Assembly: GCF_024753135.1 (NCBI RefSeq)
Contig: NZ_JANUGP010000016.1
Location: 62,001-126,000, forward strand
Direction of reading: 5' to 3'
Source: Streptomyces pyxinicus
GTDB lineage: Bacteria > Actinomycetota > Actinomycetes > Streptomycetales > Streptomycetaceae
DNA: 64,000 nt
The notes below the pieces were generated by a model. It was not told the origin of the DNA and made no database searches. It saw nothing but the letters and a program-made list of their open reading frames with translations. The translations under genes were made by a program, and so were the position numbers. This document shows positions 57,624-64,000 of this stretch, piece by piece. The first letter of the stretch is position 1. Each line of letters opens with the position of its first letter.

Positions 57624-58871
57624 TCAGACGAAGGCGCTGATGCCGGTGGCGGCGCGGCCGACGATGAGGGCGTTCATGTCGCGCGTCCCCTCGTACGAGT
57701 AGAGGGCCTCGGCGTCCGCCCAGAACCGGGCCACCTCGTGGTCGAGCAGGATGCCGTTGCCGCCGAGGATCTCCCGGGCGTGCGCGACGACTTCGCGGAC
57801 CCGGCTGGTGCTGAACATCTTGGCCATCGACGCCTGCTGGTCGGTGAGCCGGCCGGCGTCCTGGAGCTGGGCGGCCCGCACGTTCATGGCCTGGCAGGCG
57901 GTGATGTCGGCCAGCATGCGGGCCAGTTGGTCCTGGACGAGCTGGAAGGCGGCGATCGGCTTGCCGAACTGCTCGCGCTCCAGGGCGTAGGCGCGGGCCG
58001 CCTCGTAGGCGCCCATGGCGCAGCCGACGGCGTTCCAGGAGACGCCGAGCCGGGTGGCGCGCAGCACCTTGGCGGTGTCCTTGAAGGAGTGCGCCTCCTG
58101 GAGCCGGTCGGCCTCGGGGACGCGGACGTCGCGCAGGTCGATCTCCGCGTTCTGCACGCTGCGCAGGGAGACCTTGCCCGCGATGCGGTGGGGGGTGAAG
58201 CCGGGGGTGCCCTTCTCCACGACGAAGCCCTTGACCTCGCCGTCGGCCTCGTCCTTCGCCCAGACCACCACCAGGTCGGCGAAGGTGGCGTTGCCGATCC
58301 ACTTCTTGCGGCCGTTCAGGATCCAGGTGTCGCCCTCGCGGCGGGCGGTGGTGGTCAGGCCGCGCGCGGTCCCGGAACCGACGTCCGGTTCGGTGAGGGC
58401 GAAGGCGGCCAGCTTCTCCCAGCGCAGCAGGGCGGGTATCCAGCGCCGCTTCTGCTCCTCGCTGCCGCACTCCATGACCGTGGCGATGCCGAGTCCGCTG
58501 TGCACCCCGTAGAAGGTGGCGAACGACGGGTCCACCCGGGCGAGTTCCATGCTGGTGAGTCCGGCGACCAGCGCTCCCCTGCCGGGTGCGCCGTAGCCGC
58601 TGAACTGGAGTCCGGCTATGCCCAGTTCCGGGAGCTGCGCGATCAACTGGTGTGGGAACTCGCCGCGTTCCCAGTACTCGTCGGCGATGGGCGCGACGTT
58701 CTTGCGGGCCCAGTCACGGACGGCGGCGATCCGTTCCTGGTCCTCCGGCGGCACCAGTTCCCCGATGTGGAAGAAGTCCGCCTCGACGGCGGCCGGATCG
58801 GCCGCGTGGATGCGCACGGCGGTCCGGCCGCCGGCGTGGTGCTCGTGGGCGGACTGGGGGTGCTCGGACAT
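57624..58871 (-). CDS. Acyl-CoA dehydrogenase (glutaryl-CoA dehydrogenase-like)
   Basis: 415-aa FAD-dependent acyl-CoA dehydrogenase: AFALTEPDVGSG, WILNGRKKWIGNATFADLVVVWA, LGVSWNAVGCAMGAYEAARAYA, FGKPIAAFQLVQDQLARML and YEGTRDMNALIVGRAATG with catalytic Glu in YEGT. Pattern and pairing with a type III CoA transferase suggest a glutaryl-CoA-dehydrogenase-like role. ATG 58871 with AAGGGG upstream. A 134-bp gap separates it from the hydroxymalonyl genes, with room for a promoter. Confidence 0.92.
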   Translation of the reverse strand: MSEHPQSAHEHHAGGRTAVRIHAADPAAVEADFFHIGELVPPEDQERIAAVRDWARKNVAPIADEYWERGEFPHQLIAQLPELGIAGLQFSGYGAPGRGALVAGLTSMELARVDPSFATFYGVHSGLGIATVMECGSEEQKRRWIPALLRWEKLAAFALTEPDVGSGTARGLTTTARREGDTWILNGRKKWIGNATFADLVVVWAKDEADGEVKGFVVEKGTPGFTPHRIAGKVSLRSVQNAEIDLRDVRVPEADRLQEAHSFKDTAKVLRATRLGVSWNAVGCAMGAYEAARAYALEREQFGKPIAAFQLVQDQLARMLADITACQAMNVRAAQLQDAGRLTDQQASMAKMFSTSRVREVVAHAREILGGNGILLDHEVARFWADAEALYSYEGTRDMNALIVGRAATGISAFV

Positions 58872-59005
58872 GACGGCCCCTTCCGGGTTAAGGTGCGGCG
58901 GTCCACACGTCCTCCCGATCCCGTCCAGGCGATCGATGTAGACGGCAACTAGAGTGGCCGCGATCGGCCGCCGGAAACCTCCCGAGCCACGTCCGGTCCG
59001 TCACA

Positions 59006-59971
59006 TCACAGAGGTATCCCCGTGGGCGGCCGGTCAGGGCCGGTCGTGGAGGGGCCGGCCCGGTGTGCGGCCGGATAGGTGTGGAAGCCGCGTCCGCTCT
59101 TGCGCCCGGTGGCGCCCGCCGCCACCAGTCGGGTCAGGAGCGCACAGGGCTCGAAGCGCGGGTCGCCGGTGCAGTGGCGCAGTACCTCCAGGGTGTCCAG
59201 GACCGTGTCCAGGCCGATGAGGTCGGCGGTGGCCAGGGGCCCCATCCGGTGGCCGAAGCAGTCCCGGAAGACCTCGTCCACGCGTGCGGCGTCCGCCGTG
59301 CCCTCCTGTACGACGGTGGCCGCCTCGTTGAGGGTCAGCATCAGCACCCGGTTGGAGACGAACCCCGGCGCGTCGGAGACGACGAGCGCCTTCTTGCCCA
59401 TGCCGGCCAGCAGCGCCAGCGCCCGGTCCATGGTCCGCCGGTCGGTCCGTGCCGTACGGGCGACCTCGACCGTGTCCGTGACGGGTGCGGGGTTCATGAA
59501 GTGCAGGCCCAGGACCCGGCCGGGCTCCTCGGTGACCTCTGCCAGCCGGGATATGGGGATCGCGGAGGTACAGGAGGCCAGGACGGCGTGCGGCGGACAG
59601 TGGCGGTCCAGTTCCCGGAAGATCTCCTCCTTGACCGGGATCCGCTCCCGCGCGCATTCGATGACGAACGCGGCCTCGCCCAGGTCGGCGAGGGCGGCGC
59701 TCCACCGGACGGGGGGTGCCGGGCGCGCCCTGCCCGGGCCGAGCAGGCGGCTCAGCCGCTGTGCCTGACGCAGCCGTCGCGGCCCGGTGTCGAGGGCGGC
59801 CGGGTCGGTGTCGACCACCACGACCGGGTGGCCCGCCGAGGTGAGGCACTGGGTGATGCCCAGGCCCATCACGCCCGCGCCGACGACCCCGACCGGGGAG
59901 GGTCGCTCGTCCGTCACGTCCGTCACGTCCATCGCATTCACCGCGTCCGCCGCGTCCGCCGTTTCCGTCAT
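59006..59971 (-). CDS. 3-hydroxyacyl-CoA dehydrogenase-like enzyme (FkbK type)
   Basis: 321-aa NAD-dependent dehydrogenase: Rossmann GVVGAGVMGLGITQ (residues ~28-41), CTSAIPISRLAEVT, GLHFMNPAPVTDTVEV (catalytic His), VSDAPGFVSNRVLMLTLNEA and FRDCFGHRMGPLATADLIGLD. In hydroxy-/methoxymalonyl-ACP pathways FkbK-type enzymes oxidise 2-hydroxyacyl-ACP made from glyceryl-ACP. ATG overlaps the FkbH-like stop (TGATG). The N-terminal repeats DAADAVNAMDVTDVTDE are low complexity. Confidence 0.9.
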   Translation of the reverse strand: MTETADAADAVNAMDVTDVTDERPSPVGVVGAGVMGLGITQCLTSAGHPVVVVDTDPAALDTGPRRLRQAQRLSRLLGPGRARPAPPVRWSAALADLGEAAFVIECARERIPVKEEIFRELDRHCPPHAVLASCTSAIPISRLAEVTEEPGRVLGLHFMNPAPVTDTVEVARTARTDRRTMDRALALLAGMGKKALVVSDAPGFVSNRVLMLTLNEAATVVQEGTADAARVDEVFRDCFGHRMGPLATADLIGLDTVLDTLEVLRHCTGDPRFEPCALLTRLVAAGATGRKSGRGFHTYPAAHRAGPSTTGPDRPPTGIPL

Positions 59972-61014
59972 CACCCGGTCCTCTCCTCTTCGAAAGCCAC
60001 CCGGACGTGCCCGGGCCGTGCCGGGCGTGGCCGGGCCGGGTCGACCGCCAGGACCATCCGTTCGCCGTCCTGTTCCAGGACCTCGAACCCGGCGAAGCGC
60101 AGGGTCACCAGCATGGCCTGGTTGACGGGGGTGGGCAGGAAGTGCGCGACCGGGCGGAGTCCGGCCGCGAGGGCCCGGCCCACCAGGTGTTCCAGCAGCG
60201 CGCCGCCGGCTCCCCGGGACAGCACCCGGCAGGAGGTGAGCAGCAGGAGGAGTACGGCGTCGGTGCCGGTCAGCTCCGAGACGGTGAGCCCGATCGTGCC
60301 GTACGAGCCGAAGCGGTCGCGCAGTGCGGCGACGAGCACCTCGTGGCGCGGCGAGCGGCACAGCCGTCGTAGCTCCGGGAGGTCGAAGGTCACTCCGGTG
60401 GTGTTGAGCTGGTGGGTGCGCACGGTCAGCTCCCGGGCGCGCGCCAGGTCCTCCTCGCCGGCCCGTCGTACGGTCATCACCAGGTCGAGCGAGGCCAGGA
60501 AGTCCCCGCGGCTCCCCGGGAAGTCCCGTTCGGCGTCGCCGCGCAGCCGCTCGACCCGGTAGAGGCCGCGCCGGCCGCGTGCCTCCGCGGTGCCGGGCCC
60601 GGGCCGGAACTCCGCGAGCGAGGCCAGGCCGCCGACCTGGTCGGCGCGGTAGCAGCGCACCTGGGGCAGGGCGGAGGCGACCTCGGACCGTTCGGCCGGG
60701 TCGTTGTCCACGAAGGCCACGGCGTCCAGGGGTATGCCGAGGGAGCGGGCTATGCGTCGTACGGCGTCGGCCTTGCTGCCCCAGCCGATCTCCACCTCGG
60801 AGAACCAGGTGTCCAGTCCGAGTGCGGCCAGGTGGGCGGTGGACGCGGCGCGGTCGCCACGGCCGGCGACGGCGTGCAGGACGCCGCGCCGGTCCAGGGT
60901 CTCCAGGGCGCGGACGGCGCCTTCGAAGGGCGGGGGCCGGTCGCCCTCCAGGACCACGCCGTCCCACAGGGTGTCGTCCAGGTCCCACACCAGGCACTTG
61001 ACCGTGTTCACCAC
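59971..61014 (-). CDS. FkbH-like HAD protein (glyceryl-ACP synthase)
   Basis: 347-aa protein: HAD phosphatase domain (VKCLVWDLDDTLWDGVVLEGD with the nucleophile Asp, and VAFVDNDPAER) followed by an acyltransferase-like C-terminal part (RTHQLNTTGVTF, ELTGTDAVLLLLLTSCRVLSRG). FkbH-type enzymes load and dephosphorylate 1,3-bisphosphoglycerate as glyceryl-ACP, the first step of hydroxymalonyl/methoxymalonyl-ACP synthesis. GTG starts at 61014/61011 overlap the preceding stop by 4-7 bp. Confidence 0.9.
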   Translation of the reverse strand: MVNTVKCLVWDLDDTLWDGVVLEGDRPPPFEGAVRALETLDRRGVLHAVAGRGDRAASTAHLAALGLDTWFSEVEIGWGSKADAVRRIARSLGIPLDAVAFVDNDPAERSEVASALPQVRCYRADQVGGLASLAEFRPGPGTAEARGRRGLYRVERLRGDAERDFPGSRGDFLASLDLVMTVRRAGEEDLARARELTVRTHQLNTTGVTFDLPELRRLCRSPRHEVLVAALRDRFGSYGTIGLTVSELTGTDAVLLLLLTSCRVLSRGAGGALLEHLVGRALAAGLRPVAHFLPTPVNQAMLVTLRFAGFEVLEQDGERMVLAVDPARPRPARPGHVRVAFEEERTG

Positions 61015-62195
61015 GGCGCCCCCTCGGCCGCCGTACGGCCGGCGGCGGGCCGCGCCACGGCGTGTTCACGCAGCGCGAGATCGCCCATCCGCACCTCCGC
61101 GACCAGTTCCGCGCCCTCGATGAGCTGCGTGATCCGCGCGTCCCGGAAGAAGCGGCCCACCGCGCTGCCGGGTGCGCAGCCGGCGGCCCCCAGCAACTGG
61201 ACGGCGTCCTGGCTGACATCGGCCGCCGTGCGTGCGGCGGTGTACTTGGCGACGACGGTGTCGGACAGGGCGGCCGGTGTGCCGTCCTGCCGGGACTCGG
61301 CCGCGCGCAGGCACAGGGCGCGCGCGGCGGCGACGGCGGCGAGCCCGCGCCCGAGGGCGGCCCGGACGGCCTGGTGGTCACTGAGCCGGACGCCGCCCTG
61401 CACGCGGGCGGCGGTGTGCCGAGCGGCGAGTTCCAGACAGGTCCCGGCCATTCCGGCGCAGCCCCAGGCGATGGTGAAGCGTCCGTGGTCGAGGGCGGTG
61501 CCCACGACGTGGGACAGTCCGAACCCGGCCGGTGCCACCTGGTCCCGGGCGGGCAGGCGTACGCCGTCGAAGCGCACGTGGGCCACATGGGCGGCGCGCA
61601 GGCCGAGTTGGCCGCGCACCGGGTCGACACAGACACCGGCGCCGCCGGCCTCGACCAGGACGGTGGCCGGCTTGCCGTCGAGCCGGGCGAGGACCAGGAA
61701 GACGTCGGCGATCTCGCCGAGGCTGACCCACCTCTTGGTGCCGTGCAGGACGAGATCGGTGCCGTCGCGGCGCAACTCCGCTTCCACCGCGCTCAGTTCG
61801 GTGCCGGCGCCGTCCTCGGTCGCGGCGAAGGCGGCCAGCCGCTCGCCCCGGACCAGCGCGGGCAGCAGCCGGGCGCGCTGTTCGTCCGTGCCCCACCGGG
61901 AGAGCGCGGCGGCGACCATGCCCTGGACGGTGACCACACTGCGCAGTGCCGTGCACACGCCGCCGAGGCGGGCGCACAGCGTGCCCAGCGCGGACGCCGA
62001 CAGCCCCCGTCCGCCGTGCCGCGCCGGCAGGTCGGCGGCCAGCAGTCCGGCGTCGCCCAGTCCACGGACCAGGCCGTCGGGCAGCCGCTGGACCCGGTCC
62101 CAGTCGTCGGCGTGCGCCCGCAGCCGGGTGAGGGCGTCCCGGTCCTCCGGGGCGGCGGCGAGGCGGGCGAGGTCCGTTCCGTCCGGTTCAGTCAT
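61008..62195 (-). CDS. Acyl-CoA/ACP dehydrogenase (FkbI type)
   Basis: 395-aa acyl-CoA dehydrogenase-fold flavoprotein: LAAFAATEDGAGTELSAVEA, LHGTKRWVSLGEIADVFLVLA, FTIAWGCAGMAGTCLELAARH, DAVQLLGAAGC and FFRDARITQLIEGAELV. Position between FkbH-like and ACP genes identifies it as the second oxidative step of the extender-unit pathway, acting on the ACP-bound hydroxyacyl chain. ATG 62195 overlaps the ACP stop by 8 bp. Confidence 0.9.
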   Translation of the reverse strand: MTEPDGTDLARLAAAPEDRDALTRLRAHADDWDRVQRLPDGLVRGLGDAGLLAADLPARHGGRGLSASALGTLCARLGGVCTALRSVVTVQGMVAAALSRWGTDEQRARLLPALVRGERLAAFAATEDGAGTELSAVEAELRRDGTDLVLHGTKRWVSLGEIADVFLVLARLDGKPATVLVEAGGAGVCVDPVRGQLGLRAAHVAHVRFDGVRLPARDQVAPAGFGLSHVVGTALDHGRFTIAWGCAGMAGTCLELAARHTAARVQGGVRLSDHQAVRAALGRGLAAVAAARALCLRAAESRQDGTPAALSDTVVAKYTAARTAADVSQDAVQLLGAAGCAPGSAVGRFFRDARITQLIEGAELVAEVRMGDLALREHAVARPAAGRTAAEGAPW

Positions 62196-62496
62196 TCCCC
62201 GGTCCTCCCGGGCGTCGTTCGACGGCCGCCCCGGCGCGTTTGCGGTGCACGAAGGCGGTGGTCCGGCCGAGCGTCCGGAAGTTGTCGAGGTCGAGATCTT
62301 CCACGTCGATGCCGACGCGGAAGTGCTGTTCCACGAAGGTGACCAGTTCGAGCGCGAACAACGAATCCGCATTTCCCTGCCGGAAATAGTCGTCGTCGGC
62401 CCCGAGGTCAATTCCCGGAAAAACTTGGCCGAAAAAGGCCCTCAGTTCGGCGAGGACATCGTCGGGTGGCGGATCACCTGATGGTTGATCTTTCAC
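62188..62496 (-). CDS. Acyl carrier protein (FkbJ type)
   Basis: 102-aa carrier protein with the phosphopantetheine Ser in GNADSLFALELVTFVEQHF, hydrophobic helix II, and the LDLDNFRTLGRTTAFV C-terminus. Residues 1-20 and the last 15 are unstructured-looking. GTG 62496 follows GGAGG. As first gene of the minus-strand operon it would carry the C2/C3 extender unit. Confidence 0.9.
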   Translation of the reverse strand: MKDQPSGDPPPDDVLAELRAFFGQVFPGIDLGADDDYFRQGNADSLFALELVTFVEQHFRVGIDVEDLDLDNFRTLGRTTAFVHRKRAGAAVERRPGGPGND

Positions 62497-62563
62497 ACGG
62501 CCTCCCTGAAAGGACGGGCACGGAACGATCACCGCGGATCACGGGAATCCCTCGGCGCGCACC

Positions 62564-62594
62564 ATAATGGAGAGGGGGTGACGGTGGTCGTCAA
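62564..62594 (-). promoter_or_regulatory. Candidate promoter for the extender-unit operon
   Basis: On the minus strand TTGACG (62594-62589) and CATTAT (62569-62564) are separated by 19 bp, and the start would fall about 60 nt before the ACP gene. Spacing is slightly long for a sigma-70-type promoter. The 362-bp divergent gap contains no other gene. Confidence 0.4.
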
Positions 62595-62686
62595 TACCCT
62601 CACGTGCGCCGGATGTGGCGGAAAACGTGTGCCGGGTGGTGCGAAAGAGGTTTCTGACCGGTAAGGGGTACCCATCGGACCGGACA

Positions 62687-62715
62687 TTGCCGCGCCGAGG
62701 TGTGCTTGTTAATAT
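62687..62715 (+). promoter_or_regulatory. Candidate promoter for the NRPS gene
   Basis: TTGCCG (62687-62692), 17 bp, TAATAT (62710-62715). Good -10 hexamer in AT-rich context (TTGTTAATAT), about 140 nt upstream of the NRPS ATG. Functional assignment is inference. Confidence 0.45.
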
Positions 62716-62858
62716 CCCGCATCTGACACCGGGGGTCCGGCCGTTCCGGACGCGGGTGCCAGAAGAACGCGGCCAACACCGCTCCCACCGCTGTCCCGAG
62801 AAACCGCGCCACTTCGCACGCTTCGCAGACTGTGCACAGCCGGACGGGAAGGTGTCGC

Positions 62859-64000
62859 ATGCGCGGACGGCACGGGGACGACCGTCTCCTGGACGATCTC
62901 TTCACGGCGCGGGCCGCACGCACACCGGACGCGACGGCACTCGTGTGCGGAGCCGCACGGCTCACCTTCTCCGAACTGGACGCTCGTGTGGAGCGGTTGG
63001 CCGTCCTGATGGCCGCGCACGGCGTCCGCCCGGAGACTCCGGTCGGCCTCTGCCTGGAGCCGGGCCCCGGCCTGGTCGCCGGAACGCTGGCCGTGCTGCG
63101 GGCGGGGGGCGTGCTGGTGCCGCTCGATCCGGAGCACCCCGCCGAGCGGCTGGCCCGGTTGCCGGCCGACTCCGGCGCCGCGCTCGTCCTCACCGGCCGG
63201 GAGGCGGGGCGGCGGCTGCCCGCGCACGGCCCGGCCCGGCTGTACGCGGACGACACGGAAGGGCCGGGCGGCGCGGGGACCCCGGTCCCGGTGCGCCCGC
63301 TCCCGGCCAACGCCGCCTGTCTCCTGTACACCTCGGGCTCCTCGGGCCGGCCCAAGGGGGTCACGATCCCGCACGCCAACCTGGTCAACCTCTACCTCGA
63401 CCACCAGTCCCGGTGCGCCGGGCCGACGGCGCGGGCGGCCGGGGGCCGGCGGCTGCGGGTGGCCCACACGCTCCCGCCGACCTTCGGCGCCTCCTGGGCG
63501 CCCCTGATGTGGCTGGTGGCGGGCCACGAACTGCACGTCGTCGACGCCCTGACCCGTGACGACCCGGAGGCACTGGCCGACCTGTGCGCCCGCTCCCGGC
63601 TGGACGTCCTGCACGACACCCCTTCCCGGCTGCGGCTGCTGCTGCGCGCGGGTCTGCTGTCCGGGGGCGGTCATCGGCCGCTCGACATCACCGTGGGCGG
63701 CGAGGCACCGGACACGGCGCTCTGCACGGAACTGGCCCGCGCCGACGACGTCGTCTGTCGCAGCACCTACGGCCCGGCCGAGGCCACCGTGGACGCGCTG
63801 AGCCGGCGTGTCCGTCCGGGCGGCGCGGCGCTGATCGGACGGCCCGTGGCCGGTGCGCGGGTCCGGGTGCTGGACCGGGAGCTGCGGCCGGTGCCCGCCG
63901 GAGAGACCGGCGAGCTGTGCCTGACCGGCCCCGGACTCGCCCGCGGTTACCACGGCCGGCCGGGGTGGACCGCCCGGAGCTTCACCGCCGATCCCTTCGG
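62859..64000 (+). CDS. NRPS adenylation domain (truncated by window end)
   Basis: At least 380 aa from ATG 62859 (GGGAAGG 6 nt upstream), open at the window edge. It is an AMP-forming adenylation domain: A3 LLYTSGSSGRPKG, A4-like THTLPPTFGASWAP, A5 STYGPAEATVDA and VAGARVRVLDRELRPVPAGETGELCL (A6-A7 region). There is no upstream condensation domain, so it is a loading-type start. At the position of the conserved substrate-binding Asp235 (FDxS) it has Gly in FGAS, which is unusual for alpha-amino-acid activation and suggests a non-amino-acid or atypical substrate. The neighbouring hydroxymalonyl-ACP genes imply a hybrid NRPS-PKS. Confidence 0.88.
   Translation, partial: MRGRHGDDRLLDDLFTARAARTPDATALVCGAARLTFSELDARVERLAVLMAAHGVRPETPVGLCLEPGPGLVAGTLAVLRAGGVLVPLDPEHPAERLARLPADSGAALVLTGREAGRRLPAHGPARLYADDTEGPGGAGTPVPVRPLPANAACLLYTSGSSGRPKGVTIPHANLVNLYLDHQSRCAGPTARAAGGRRLRVAHTLPPTFGASWAPLMWLVAGHELHVVDALTRDDPEALADLCARSRLDVLHDTPSRLRLLLRAGLLSGGGHRPLDITVGGEAPDTALCTELARADDVVCRSTYGPAEATVDALSRRVRPGGAALIGRPVAGARVRVLDRELRPVPAGETGELCLTGPGLARGYHGRPGWTARSFTADPF

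Noticed and set aside
56357..58871. CoA transferase and acyl-CoA dehydrogenase as part of the extender-unit pathway
   Set aside because: Not required for hydroxymalonyl-ACP; their motifs fit a glutaryl-CoA-type pair, so I keep them separate, though co-regulation is possible.

Overview
The window is very GC-rich, with GTG/TTG starts, strong purine-rich ribosome binding sites, many 1-4 bp stop/start overlaps and gene families (chaperone-linked proteases, subtilisin inhibitor, methoxymalonyl-type extender-unit genes, CotH/VTC cassette) typical of Streptomyces. No rRNA, tRNA, CRISPR array, insertion sequence or phage gene was recognised. All assignments are from reading the sequence and from family knowledge; no database search was run.

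Layout. 0-3.4 kb: beta-carbonic anhydrase divergent from a LysR regulator, an amidohydrolase and a DUF6924 protein. 3.5-5.7 kb: a 43-residue proline/lysine/histidine-rich cationic peptide gene with its own strong terminator, followed by an ABC exporter. 5.8-13.9 kb: a GT39-like membrane glycosyltransferase, a VTC-domain / DUF4956 / CotH-kinase cassette and a two-component system.

13.9-39.8 kb is the most striking part. I read ten copies of a fluoride (crcB-motif) riboswitch aptamer or close variants of it, five on each strand, each just upstream of a gene or operon: (1) a six-gene membrane complex resembling formate hydrogenlyase / energy-converting-hydrogenase-related (Ehr) complexes, followed by UspA and DUF190 genes; (2) MFS + PAP2; (3) DUF2180; (4) a 75-aa membrane protein; (5) two MutS-like ATPases + DUF211 + VIT-like protein; (6) a catalytically dead pyrophosphatase-like protein; (7) an EttA-type ABC-F protein + small protein; (8) a 113-aa unknown; (9) a dynamin-like GTPase; (10) pyrophosphatase + phosphoglycerate mutase + enolase. 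Pyrophosphatase and enolase are classic fluoride targets, so the island looks like a chromosomal fluoride-stress regulon: spare copies of sensitive enzymes, ion/energy homeostasis, translation protection and several uncharacterised proteins. No CrcB or CLC-F channel lies in the window.

39.8-56.2 kb: subtilisin inhibitor with an Arg P1 residue, a TetR gene lacking a visible start next to a twice-frameshifted aldo/keto reductase, a Ser/Thr kinase with beta-propeller-like sensor, an amidase, a VOC protein, a secreted protein, a nucleotidyltransferase, a glycosyltransferase and a cupin; then a three-gene island with a trypsin-like protease, a trypsin-GroEL-like fusion and a convergent NACHT NTPase, which looks like a conflict/defence module.

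56.3-64 kb: start of a biosynthetic cluster: type III CoA transferase, acyl-CoA dehydrogenase, then 3-hydroxyacyl-CoA dehydrogenase (FkbK-like), FkbH-like HAD protein, acyl-CoA dehydrogenase (FkbI-like) and acyl carrier protein (FkbJ-like), without an O-methyltransferase (so a hydroxymalonyl-ACP route is likely), divergent from a truncated NRPS adenylation domain that runs off the window.
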